Source: Natronobeatus ordinarius (GTDB taxonomy: Archaea > Halobacteriota > Halobacteria > Halobacteriales > Natrialbaceae). Taken from it: DNA of 64,000 nt. Below are positions 24,728 to 33,232 of this stretch, piece after piece. Position 1 is the first letter of the stretch. Every line of letters begins with the position of its first letter. Location: contig NZ_CP101456.1 of assembly GCF_024362485.1 (NCBI RefSeq), positions 310,001-374,000 of the forward strand, written 5' to 3'. A program made the translations under genes and the position numbers. The notes below the pieces were generated by a model. It did not search any database. It was not told where the DNA came from and was given only the letters and a program-made list of their open reading frames with translations.

Positions 24728-25969
24728 ATGCAATCGGAGCTGAATCGGCGGCGCTGTCTACAGGCGATTGGGACCTCCGTTCTCGCCGTGACGGCGGGGT
24801 GTACCGGCGGACTCCTCGACGATACGCTGCCGACCGACGGTGGGGTCGGCGACGGTGAGGGTAGCGGTGATGGAACAGACGGATCGGACACCTGGGTGCC
24901 TGGCCGGTTCGACCGGCCCGGCTACTACGCGTTCGAGGTCTACAACCAGCAGCAGGGATCGGGGACGCTCATCTGGGCGGTCGAACGCGTGGGCGAAGAG
25001 ACCGCGACGATCACGGTCGACTACGACCACGGCGACGCCCAGTATCGCTCGACGCACACCGTCGACCAGGACGGGGCCGAACAGGAGCTGGCGACGACGC
25101 CGGTCTGGGCCCTGCTGATCCACACGATGTACGCGCCGGAGCTCCAGCAGTACAGCCAGGAGTCCCTCGAGGTCGGCGCCGGCTGGTCGGTGCCCACTCC
25201 AGAAGGGGAGTTCCGCTACGAGATCACGGGAACGAACACCCACGCTGGACTCGAGTGTTACGTCTCGGAGGTGCGACTCGGCGGCGACCTCATGCGCGAG
25301 ACGTGCATCGCCCCGGACCACGGGATGGCACTGCATACGGCCGTCTACGACGGCGACGGGGAGGTCGCCTACAGCCAGACGCTCACCGAGTACCACGAGG
25401 AGGTCCCGGCAGAGTTCGGCGGCGGTGGAGCCGACGTCGAGCGCTGGAACGAACCCGTCGACTGGACGAACCTCCCGCAGACCGTCCCCGGCAGATACAC
25501 GTACGACGTCGCGGGCGACGCCGTCGAGGACGGCTCGCTGGTGTGGGACTTCCTCGAAGACCACGGCAACGAGAAGACCGTCGAGATCAGCTACGAGCAC
25601 GACGACGGCGTCTTCGAGACGACGATCACCGACAGCGGTCCGGCTGGGGCAGTCTTCGGAGAGCCCGACGCGCCGGAGTTCTTCGCTACGTACGGCGTCT
25701 CCGGCCCCGCCTTCGAGCTGCTGGCCCACCACCGGAACTCGATCGCCGTCGGCGATTCACTCGAGGCTGGCGGCGGCCGGTGGGAGGTCCACGATTCGGG
25801 GAGCCAGTTCGACGTCCTGACGTTCGATATCAGCGCGGAAGACGACGGGCGCACGCGCGAGCTTCGCGTCGCCCCGGAGCTTGCAGCCCCGGTGTCAGCC
25901 CGGCTGACCGACAGCGAAACCGGCGCCGTCCAGTACGACGTCGAGCTGGTCGACTTCGAACCGTACTAG
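24728..25969 (+). CDS. Tat-exported lipoprotein with duplicated domain
   Basis: A 413-residue protein: Tat motif RRRCLQ, hydrophobic core and lipobox TAGC (Cys25), an acidic Gly-rich spacer, then two related beta domains. PGRFDRPGYYAFEV...GTLIWAVE...TITVDYDHGD (about 57-110) recurs as PGRYTYDV...GSLVWDFLE...TVEISYEHDD (about 257-300). It is anchored on the outer face of the membrane. Function unknown. Confidence 0.65.
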   Translation: MQSELNRRRCLQAIGTSVLAVTAGCTGGLLDDTLPTDGGVGDGEGSGDGTDGSDTWVPGRFDRPGYYAFEVYNQQQGSGTLIWAVERVGEETATITVDYDHGDAQYRSTHTVDQDGAEQELATTPVWALLIHTMYAPELQQYSQESLEVGAGWSVPTPEGEFRYEITGTNTHAGLECYVSEVRLGGDLMRETCIAPDHGMALHTAVYDGDGEVAYSQTLTEYHEEVPAEFGGGGADVERWNEPVDWTNLPQTVPGRYTYDVAGDAVEDGSLVWDFLEDHGNEKTVEISYEHDDGVFETTITDSGPAGAVFGEPDAPEFFATYGVSGPAFELLAHHRNSIAVGDSLEAGGGRWEVHDSGSQFDVLTFDISAEDDGRTRELRVAPELAAPVSARLTDSETGAVQYDVELVDFEPY

Positions 25970-25991
25970 ATTCCTCCGTCGAATCCGTCGG

Positions 25992-26438
25992 TCACTCCGT
26001 TCCCCGTCCGTCCCAGAGATCCCAGATCGTCCACGGCTGGATTCCCCACTCGGCCTCGAACGCGGTCTTGAGGCCGTCACCGTACAGCGCGTCGTGGTCA
26101 TCGTCACTTCCCTCGTCGACGAGCTGGGGGCCGTTGGCGAACGCGGCGTACAGTCGTCCGATGGCGGTGTCGCTGGTGTCGCTACACAGGGTGACGACGA
26201 CGTACTGTGGCTCGTAGCGGTCGAACACCTGCTCGAGAAAGCCGCTCGAGTTCGGCTGCGTGAGGAGGTTCGTCTGTACGCCGACGGTCCGTCCGTCGAC
26301 CCGGTGGTGACGGTACGCACCGTACTTCTCGCCGTAGCTATCGGGTTCACCAGGCGGCTCCGGCCACGAGTCGTCGACGTCCGAAGGGATCGCCGCTCGA
26401 TCTGAGAAAACGAGGGTAAAGACCGTGTAGCCACTCAT
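25992..26438 (-). CDS. Haloarchaeal hypothetical protein
   Basis: A 148-residue acidic protein with mixed strands and helices ([35 protein letters not shown]). No motif is recognised. It is translationally coupled to rpiA by an ATGA overlap and ends 22 bp from the convergent lipoprotein gene. Confidence 0.55.
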   Translation of the reverse strand: MSGYTVFTLVFSDRAAIPSDVDDSWPEPPGEPDSYGEKYGAYRHHRVDGRTVGVQTNLLTQPNSSGFLEQVFDRYEPQYVVVTLCSDTSDTAIGRLYAAFANGPQLVDEGSDDDHDALYGDGLKTAFEAEWGIQPWTIWDLWDGRGTE

Positions 26439-27133
26439 TTCCCGGCTCGGTACGTCCGTCGTTCGACGCCGTCTGCGGTCCCGACGTAGACCGCGTCCGC
26501 GAGCCCGACGAACAGGCCGTGCTCGAGGACGCCCGGGATCGCCGACAGGGACGTCGCCAGTTCGCCGGGCTCGTCGAGCTCGCCGAACGCGCAGTCGAGC
26601 ACGAGGTTGCCGTTGTCGGTCACGACGGGGCCGTCCTTCCGTTCGGCCGCCCGCAGCTCGGGCTCGCCGCCCAGCTCCCGAACGCGGTCGGCAACGACGG
26701 GCCGTGCCGCCGGCAGCACTTCGACGGGAACCGGCCGCTCGAGCGTCTCGACCAGCTTCGAGGGGTCGGCGACGACGAGAAAGCGGTCGGCCGTCGCGTC
26801 GACGACCTTCTCGCGGGTGTGCGCCGCCCCGCCGCCTTTGATCAGGTCGCCCTCGGCCACCTGATCTGCGCCGTCGATCGCGAGGTCCACGCCGTCGACC
26901 TCCTCGAGCGTGGTCAACGGAATCCCGACCTCGATCGCGAGCTGTCGGGACTGATACGAGGTCGGGATGCCCCGAACCGCGAGCCCGTCTTCGACCGCCC
27001 GACCGATCGCCTCGATGGCGTAGGCGGCCGTCGACCCCGTCCCGAGTCCGACGACCATCCCGTCCTCGACCGCCTCGGCCGCACGCTCGCCGGCACGGCG
27101 TTTTGCCGCCTCGGATCCACCTTCGGTCTTCAT
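26435..27133 (-). CDS. rpiA: Ribose-5-phosphate isomerase A
   Basis: A 232-residue enzyme interconverting ribose-5-phosphate and ribulose-5-phosphate. [39 protein letters not shown] and [15 protein letters not shown] are the substrate loops; the catalytic Asp/Glu/Lys positions of RpiA are present. The ATG at 27133 is chosen because it gives the usual length; 40 codons upstream are excluded. Next gene in the operon is the hypothetical protein at 25992. Confidence 0.92.
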   Translation of the reverse strand: MKTEGGSEAAKRRAGERAAEAVEDGMVVGLGTGSTAAYAIEAIGRAVEDGLAVRGIPTSYQSRQLAIEVGIPLTTLEEVDGVDLAIDGADQVAEGDLIKGGGAAHTREKVVDATADRFLVVADPSKLVETLERPVPVEVLPAARPVVADRVRELGGEPELRAAERKDGPVVTDNGNLVLDCAFGELDEPGELATSLSAIPGVLEHGLFVGLADAVYVGTADGVERRTYRAGK

Positions 27134-27294
27134 GTGACGACGACGGTTCGGCTGGGGTAAAAAGGTGTAGACACGGACTCGAGGTGACGCTGGAGCCAGG
27201 AGGCAGGTGCCCAGGAGTCTGAGCGCGAGGCTGACGTTCTCCGCTCGTGACACTCGAGCGAACCCTTTTCAGCGGGCGAGCCTACCGGACGGCC

Positions 27295-28083
27295 ATGAGC
27301 GATGCGGCGGAGACGGCGGTCGCGTTGACCGACGTCCGCAAAACGTATTACGTCGGCGAGCCGGTGCACGCCCTCGACGGCGTCACGCTCGAGATTCCGC
27401 GGGGGTCGTACACCGCGATCATGGGCCCGAGCGGCTCGGGCAAGTCGACGCTGATGAACCTCGTCGGCTGTCTCGACACGCCGACGGAGGGGGTGGTGGC
27501 GATCGACGGTCAGGAGGTGACTGCCCTGAGCGAGCGCGAGCGAACCCGGCTGCGCGGGCGGGAGGTCGGCTTCGTCTTCCAGACGTTCAACCTCATGCCC
27601 CGGCTTTCCACGCTCGAGAACGTCGCCCTCCCGCAACTCTTCCAGGACGTCGGCCAGGCCGACCGTCACGAGCGAGCCCGGGACCTGCTCGAGCGCGTCG
27701 GCCTCGGCGACCGGGCGGACCACCTCCCGAACGAGCTCTCGGGCGGCCAGCGCCAGCGGGTCGCCCTCGCCCGGGCGCTCGTGAACGATCCCGCCATCGT
27801 GCTGGCCGACGAGCCGACGGGTAACCTCGATACCGACACCGAGGCGTCGGTGCTCGACCTCTTCGAGTCGTTTCACGAGGCCGGGACCACGATGATCGTC
27901 GTCACCCACGAGCGCCACGTCGCCGAACGCGCCGAACGCGTCGTCCACTTACTCGACGGGCGGATCGAACGAATCGAGGAGCTCGAGGGGACTGGCCGGC
28001 CGACGCCAGGGGAGACGGACACCGCAGTCGACGGTTCCGGGGACGAAGGCGCGAATCAAGGTGAGACGGAGGCCGAGCGCTGA
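27295..28083 (+). CDS. MacB/LolD-type ABC ATP-binding protein
   Basis: A 262-residue ATPase: Walker A GPSGSGKST, Q-loop FQTFNLMPRLSTLENV, signature LSGGQRQR, Walker B VLADEPTGNLD, H-loop VTHE. The PTGNLD extension places it in the MacB/LolD/FtsE group that pairs with FtsX-type permeases. The last 35 residues are an acidic tail. It overlaps the permease ATG (TGATG). Confidence 0.88.
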   Translation: MSDAAETAVALTDVRKTYYVGEPVHALDGVTLEIPRGSYTAIMGPSGSGKSTLMNLVGCLDTPTEGVVAIDGQEVTALSERERTRLRGREVGFVFQTFNLMPRLSTLENVALPQLFQDVGQADRHERARDLLERVGLGDRADHLPNELSGGQRQRVALARALVNDPAIVLADEPTGNLDTDTEASVLDLFESFHEAGTTMIVVTHERHVAERAERVVHLLDGRIERIEELEGTGRPTPGETDTAVDGSGDEGANQGETEAER

Positions 28084-29345
28084 TGCGGCCGCTCGAGTTT
28101 CTCAGACTCTCCTGGCGGTCGATCCGCGGCCACAAGCTGCGCTCCTCGCTGACGACGCTCGGGGTGATCATCGGAATCGCGGCGGTGATCGCCTTCGTCA
28201 CCCTCGGGGCGAGCCTCCAGGCGGGGATCATCGGCGACATCAGCCCGGACGACCAGCGAAACCTCTACGGCTGGGCAGCCGACCCCGACGTCGAGGGTGG
28301 CCCGGCCGCGGGCGCCCAGCCGGTGTTCAGCGAGGCCGACCTCGAGGCGGTGAGCGACCTCGAGGCCGTCGAGGCGGCCTACGGCTACGGAACGATCCAG
28401 ACCCAGGGGCTCACCTACGAGGGCGAGCAGGTGGCCCAAGGCGACGGCCTCGTCGCGTCGGGGCCGTCGTACATCCGGGAAGAACGCCTCAGCGAGGGGC
28501 GACAGTTCGACCCCGGCGAGCGCGAGGCGGTGATCAACCCCGCGGCGGCCGAGCGGTTCGAGGAGAACGTGACCGTCGGGGATGATCTCACCGTCACGCT
28601 ACTCGGCGGCGAGCAGACCACAGTTGAGGTCGTCGGCATCACCGACACCTCCGAGGGACTGAGCCCGTTCGAGGGGTTCGAGTCCGCGCCGCGGCTCTAC
28701 GTCCCCACGGACCCGTTCTATGCCGAGCAGACGGCCGGGCTGGGGATCGGCGACGAGGGCGGGGAAGGTGCCCGGTACATCGCGATCGTCGTCGAGGCCG
28801 AGTCGGCCGACGAGGCGGCGATCGACGACGCTCGAGAGAGCGCGACCGCCTACCTCGAGAGCGACGAGTCGGACGCCGGCGAACTCATGGGCGAGGAGCT
28901 CGCGGTCTCGATGCAGACGAGCACCGAACTCCTCCAGCAGCTGCAGGACATTCTCGACCTGTTGCAGAACTTCATCGTCGGCATCGCCGCCATCTCGCTG
29001 CTCGTTGGCTCGATCGGCATCGCGAACATCATGCTCGTCTCGGTGACCGAGCGGACCCGCGAGATCGGGATTATGAAGGCCGTCGGCGCGCAGAACCGCG
29101 ACGTCCTCGGGCTGTTCCTGGCCGAAGCCGTTGTTCTGGGCATCGTCGGCGCGATCTTCGGGACGGCGCTCGGGTTGGCCGCGGGCTACGCAGGGGCGTG
29201 GTACATCGATCTCCCGCTGGTCTACCCCTACGAGTACGTCGCCCTCGCGATCGGCGTCGGCATCCTCGTGGGGATCCTCTCGGGGCTCTACCCGGCGTGG
29301 CGGGCCGCGAGAACGGACCCGATCGACGCGCTGCGCTATGAGTGA
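28083..29345 (+). CDS. MacB/FtsX-type ABC permease
   Basis: A 420-residue permease: an N-terminal membrane helix (RSSLTTLGVIIGIAAVIAFVTLGA), a large extracytoplasmic domain (about 50-275) and three C-terminal helices containing VSVTERTREIGIMKAVGA and LSGLYPAWRAARTDPIDALRYE, the hallmarks of the family. With the ATPase upstream it forms a tripartite-type exporter without a visible periplasmic partner here. Substrate unknown; peptides, lipoproteins or antimicrobials are typical. Confidence 0.88.
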   Translation: MRPLEFLRLSWRSIRGHKLRSSLTTLGVIIGIAAVIAFVTLGASLQAGIIGDISPDDQRNLYGWAADPDVEGGPAAGAQPVFSEADLEAVSDLEAVEAAYGYGTIQTQGLTYEGEQVAQGDGLVASGPSYIREERLSEGRQFDPGEREAVINPAAAERFEENVTVGDDLTVTLLGGEQTTVEVVGITDTSEGLSPFEGFESAPRLYVPTDPFYAEQTAGLGIGDEGGEGARYIAIVVEAESADEAAIDDARESATAYLESDESDAGELMGEELAVSMQTSTELLQQLQDILDLLQNFIVGIAAISLLVGSIGIANIMLVSVTERTREIGIMKAVGAQNRDVLGLFLAEAVVLGIVGAIFGTALGLAAGYAGAWYIDLPLVYPYEYVALAIGVGILVGILSGLYPAWRAARTDPIDALRYE

Positions 29346-29347
29346 GC

Positions 29348-29860
29348 TCACTTCTCGAGTCGCTCCTCGTCCGCTTCCTCGTGCGATTCGTGCCACCTCG
29401 TCGGCTCCGGTTGAGACGTCGCTCGCGAGCGGCCCTGAAGTTCCGTTTCGGCCGGTGGCATCCGCATCGACTCGCGGGTATTGGCGTGTGACTCCGGATA
29501 CTCGCGGGCGAGGTACGCGCCGAGATACCCCCCGAGGGCGGCCAGGCCGACGGTGTAAACCAGCACCATCGAGACGCCGAGCCCGAGCGCCAGCAACAAG
29601 AAGAGAAAGCCCTCGATCGGGAGTCCGGCAAATCCCAGGCCGAACCCCAGAAACCAGAGGGCGACGAACGCGAACAGTCCGATCGGGACGAACATGATCA
29701 GCCCAGCGAGGGCACCGGCGAGCGTCGCGTCACGGCCGTCGGGACCCTCCAGAAACCCGGTGACGACGCCGCCGATGACCGTCGAGAACGGGAGAAACGA
29801 GAGGACGACGCCGACGACCGCACCGACGAGCGCGGTGACGAACGTGTGGCGAGAGGCCAT
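29348..29860 (-). CDS. DUF5518-like haloarchaeal membrane protein
   Basis: A 170-residue protein with four hydrophobic segments (about 8-28, 47-72, 80-100, 101-118) separated by Gly-rich turns and a polar C-terminal tail of 50 residues. GGVVTGFLEGPDGRDATLAGALAGLI resembles the DUF5518 family. Function unknown; convergent with the ABC permease, 2 bp between stops. Confidence 0.6.
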   Translation of the reverse strand: MASRHTFVTALVGAVVGVVLSFLPFSTVIGGVVTGFLEGPDGRDATLAGALAGLIMFVPIGLFAFVALWFLGFGLGFAGLPIEGFLFLLLALGLGVSMVLVYTVGLAALGGYLGAYLAREYPESHANTRESMRMPPAETELQGRSRATSQPEPTRWHESHEEADEERLEK

Positions 29861-29901
29861 ACGACACGTGATACGTCTGGCCGCAAAAAAGCGAGGGACG
29901 G

Positions 29902-31128
29902 TCAGGGAGACGGTGGCTCGCCGCTTTCGGTGAAGTCCTCGCGAGCCTGTGAACGAGGGGTCGTCGAACCGTGTTCGACAGCGTCCTCGCGAGTCCCATC
30001 CTCGAACGCCCCCTCGTGGGCGTCGACCTCGATCGCGTCTTCGCGGGCCTTCTGCAGGGACGATTCCAGGTCGACGTCGAATGCGTCCTCCCCGTGGGCC
30101 GCCTCGACGGAGTCGAGTTCGGCCTCGATCAGCCTGGCCTCGCGATCGTTGACCTCCTCGGACAGCAGGGAGACGGCCTCGACGAACACCGCGACGATCA
30201 CCGGCCCGACGACGATACCGATCGCCCCCAGCGTGAACAGTCCACCGGTGAAGCCGACGAAGTAGAGGCTACCCGGCATCCCTGCGGAGCGTCGCGCCAG
30301 CCGGGGTCTGACGGTGACGTCCGGCCCCCAGGCGATCAACACGACGCCGAGGACGCCGACGAGGACGCCCCGGACGACGTCGCCGGCGATCACGACCTCA
30401 TAGAGCGCGAGCGGAACGACGAGCAGGCTCGGGCCGATGATGGGAACGAACTGCAGGATGGCAGCGATCAACGCCAGCGTGAACGGCGCCTCGTACTCGA
30501 GGAGCCAGAACAACGGGTAACCGACGAGCAACGTCACCACGGCGGTCGCCAGCTGGAGAACGTAGATGGCGTACAGCGTCTCTCGGATCCGAAGCCCGAG
30601 CGCGTAGACGACGTCGCGATACTCGTGCGGGACCGGCGCAACCGTCGCGCGGATCGCGTCGTCGGCTTTCAACAACAGCGCAAACAGCAAGATGACGAAG
30701 AGGGCAAACTTCACCGCCAGCTCGGGCGCGGCAGTCGCGAGCGAGATGGCGAGCGTCTGGACCTGCCCGACCGCCCACGCCTGGGCCTCGACGGTCTCGA
30801 TCGAAAGCGACCCCCCGGCGACCGTTACCGTCACCTCCTCGGGGAGCAGTTCGAGGACGGCGATCAACTCGTCTCGACGGACGTAGAGGGTGTACACGAT
30901 CGGGGAGAAGACCGCTACCGCCCCCAGAAACCCGATCAGCGTCGCGACGACTCCGGCGGTCCACGCCGAGAGGCCCCGCCTGACCAGCCAGCCGTGAACC
31001 GGCAGGAGAACGTACGCCACGGTGAGCGCGAAGAGAATCGTGCCCAGGACCTCGAGCAGGATGGCACCCGTCACGAGGCCGAGAACGACCACGATCCCGG
31101 CCAGGACGTGTCGGCGGGTGGCAGTCAC
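29902..31128 (-). CDS. AI-2E family transporter
   Basis: A 408-residue protein with eight hydrophobic segments and the family pattern ILQFVPIIGPSLLVVPLALYEVV, then GPDVTVRPRLARRSAGMPGSLYFVGFTGGLFTLGAIGIVVGPVIVA. This is the PF01594 (YdiK/PerM/TqsA) family. The C-terminal 90 residues are acidic and disordered. Members export or exchange small molecules or Na+; the substrate here is unknown. Confidence 0.8.
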   Translation of the reverse strand: MTATRRHVLAGIVVVLGLVTGAILLEVLGTILFALTVAYVLLPVHGWLVRRGLSAWTAGVVATLIGFLGAVAVFSPIVYTLYVRRDELIAVLELLPEEVTVTVAGGSLSIETVEAQAWAVGQVQTLAISLATAAPELAVKFALFVILLFALLLKADDAIRATVAPVPHEYRDVVYALGLRIRETLYAIYVLQLATAVVTLLVGYPLFWLLEYEAPFTLALIAAILQFVPIIGPSLLVVPLALYEVVIAGDVVRGVLVGVLGVVLIAWGPDVTVRPRLARRSAGMPGSLYFVGFTGGLFTLGAIGIVVGPVIVAVFVEAVSLLSEEVNDREARLIEAELDSVEAAHGEDAFDVDLESSLQKAREDAIEVDAHEGAFEDGTREDAVEHGSTTPRSQAREDFTESGEPPSP

Positions 31129-31219
31129 GAACGTGGATCACACTCAGGCAATAAATTCTTTCTCGTCGCACGACCGTCGAGACGGGATCCTTAAGGCTAT
31201 TCGGAGTGACACGTTTGTA

Positions 31220-32347
31220 ATGAACCGACGAACCGTCCTGCACGCCCTGGGGTGTGGGGCCGCCGTCGGGTTCGCCGGCTGTCAGGCCCGGGAGGACGAC
31301 GAGGAAGAGCCCGTCGAGGAAGCCGAGGATACGCTCGTCGTCGCCACGGTCGAGTCGATCGTCGAGCCGGTCGACAAACGCGACGCGGCCGACGACGAGG
31401 ACGACGAGACGGAAGAGTCCGCAGGTGAGTGGCTCAGAGCGGCTTTCGAGGAGGCGTACGACGTCGACCTCGAGTGGACGGTTCCCGAGGACGGAGTCAA
31501 CCACTACGTCCAGCGTGCCCGGCAGGACGCGGTGATCGAACCCGACGTCTACCTCGGACTCACCGTCGACGACCTCGCATTCGTCGACGAGGAACTCGGC
31601 GCTGGCGGACTGTTCGATCCCCTCGAGCGCGATCGACTCGAGCGGGACGGCCGCGTCCAGGCGGCCTACGACTTCGGCGATCCGTTCGATCGCGTGATAC
31701 CCTACGGGACGGAGTACGTCAGCCTCGTCTTCGACGAGGCCGCGGTCGATCCGCCGAAGACGTTCGTCGATCTCACCGATCCCGCCTACGAGGGGACGCT
31801 GCTCGTCCCGAACGCCCGGCGATCTGTGCTCGGCCGGTCGTTTCTGTTCTGGACGATCGACGCCGTCGGCGAGGACGGCTACGTCGAGTACTGGAACGAA
31901 CTGCTCGAAAACGACGTTCGTCTCCTCCCCAGCCGGCGAGAAACCGCCGACGCGTACCTGAGGGGAGATCGCCCGATGGCCGTCTCTCACTCTGCGGTCC
32001 GGGTCGCCGCCGTCGAAGCCGATCGCGATCTCTCACGGTACCAGGTTTCGTTTCTCGACGAACAGGGGTACGCGAACGTTGGAGGGATGGCAGTCTTCGC
32101 AGACCCCAGCACTCCCGACCTGGCGGCCGACTTCCTCGACTTCGTGCTCTCGAGGGAGGTCCAGTCGGAACTCGCCTCCCGAACCCACCGCTTTCCCGCC
32201 GTCACCGACGAGTACGTCGACCTCGAGCCGCCGTTCGCCGAGTACGCACTCGAACCGCCCGACGCCGCGATGCTCCGCTACGACGACCTCGAGGGGAGCC
32301 TCGACGGGTGGCTCGATACCTGGGCGCAGCTCGTCGCAGGCAGGTAA
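31220..32347 (+). CDS. ThiB-like ABC substrate-binding lipoprotein
   Basis: A 375-residue protein with Tat-type signal (NRRTVLHALG) and lipobox FAGC (Cys21), an acidic linker, then a periplasmic-binding-protein fold. PYGTEYVSLVFDEAAV, DLTDPAYEGTLLVPNARRSVLGRSFLFWTI and YRGDRPMAVSHSAVRV-like stretches fit thiamine-binding ThiB/TbpA. No permease or ATPase follows it. A ThiP-like permease fragment with an intact ATPase is at 8598-9960, so the three parts of one importer may have been separated. Confidence 0.7.
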   Translation: MNRRTVLHALGCGAAVGFAGCQAREDDEEEPVEEAEDTLVVATVESIVEPVDKRDAADDEDDETEESAGEWLRAAFEEAYDVDLEWTVPEDGVNHYVQRARQDAVIEPDVYLGLTVDDLAFVDEELGAGGLFDPLERDRLERDGRVQAAYDFGDPFDRVIPYGTEYVSLVFDEAAVDPPKTFVDLTDPAYEGTLLVPNARRSVLGRSFLFWTIDAVGEDGYVEYWNELLENDVRLLPSRRETADAYLRGDRPMAVSHSAVRVAAVEADRDLSRYQVSFLDEQGYANVGGMAVFADPSTPDLAADFLDFVLSREVQSELASRTHRFPAVTDEYVDLEPPFAEYALEPPDAAMLRYDDLEGSLDGWLDTWAQLVAGR

Positions 32348-32471
32348 GGCGAGTCGCAGACGCCGGCCGACCGAGCGCGGCGGACGGGACTGATACTCGT
32401 CGGAGCTCGCCCGATCGCCAGCCCCAAGAGACGCGTTGTCCTCGTCCGATCGCCAGTCGCGAGAGTCGGCG

Positions 32472-33134
32472 CTACAGCGTCGTCCGTTCGTCGTCGGTGT
32501 CGGCGGCGTCCATCGCGTCGACCAGTTCGTGGACCAGTTTCGACTCGACTGCCGAGAGCCGCTGGGAAACCGCCGACCGCGAGACGCCGAACCGGTCGGC
32601 GAGCGCTCCGAGGTCGGTTCGTCGCGGACGCTCGTAGTAGCCGGATTCGACGGCAACCCGGAGCGTCTCTCGCTGGATCGCGGTCAGATCGTCGATTACG
32701 AGTTCGAACGAGGGACGATCAGTATCGACGTCACCACTGGTCGCGCGCTCGAGGGTCACCGTCGCGCCGTGGGCTCTGAGGGAAGTGACGATCGCCGCGA
32801 GTTCGTCACGGTCCGTCGTCGAGAGCGAGACGAAAAGCGCGCCGTCTTCGACCGAGTCGACCGACGCCACGCAGTTGTGGCGGCGAAAGACCGGGCAGAC
32901 ACAGCCGTCGCCGACGGTCGCCTCGAGAAACAGTCGGTCGTGGTCGTCACCAACTGTTGCCCGACACAGACGAGTGTCGCCGTCGACGACGTCCTGGGTG
33001 ACCGTCCCGCGCTGCGGTCCCGATTCGAGAACTGGACAGGCGGCCTCAGGCGACGGTTCGACTCTGAGCACAGCCTGAATGGGAGCTGTAGCGGGTGTCG
33101 ATTGGCGATCGTCGGTCGTGTCAGCGCGGGACAT
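32472..33134 (-). CDS. Bat-type HTH-10 transcription regulator
   Basis: A 220-residue protein. The C-terminal LTAIQRETLRVAVESGYYERPRRTDLGALADRFGVSRSAVSQRLSAVESKLVHELV is the HTH_10 domain of haloarchaeal Bat-like regulators. The N-terminal 150 residues form a sensor-type domain with a Cys pair in CVCPVFRRHNC that could bind metal or sense redox. It is convergent with the ThiB-like gene. Confidence 0.75.
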   Translation of the reverse strand: MSRADTTDDRQSTPATAPIQAVLRVEPSPEAACPVLESGPQRGTVTQDVVDGDTRLCRATVGDDHDRLFLEATVGDGCVCPVFRRHNCVASVDSVEDGALFVSLSTTDRDELAAIVTSLRAHGATVTLERATSGDVDTDRPSFELVIDDLTAIQRETLRVAVESGYYERPRRTDLGALADRFGVSRSAVSQRLSAVESKLVHELVDAMDAADTDDERTTL

Positions 33135-33232
33135 TCGGACCGACGTATGGATCCACGTTCAAAAACCGTCGGGGGCAATTCTCAGGCAGTAGGAACCCGC
33201 GGGATCGAGTGAGAAACGACGTGCAACAGCAG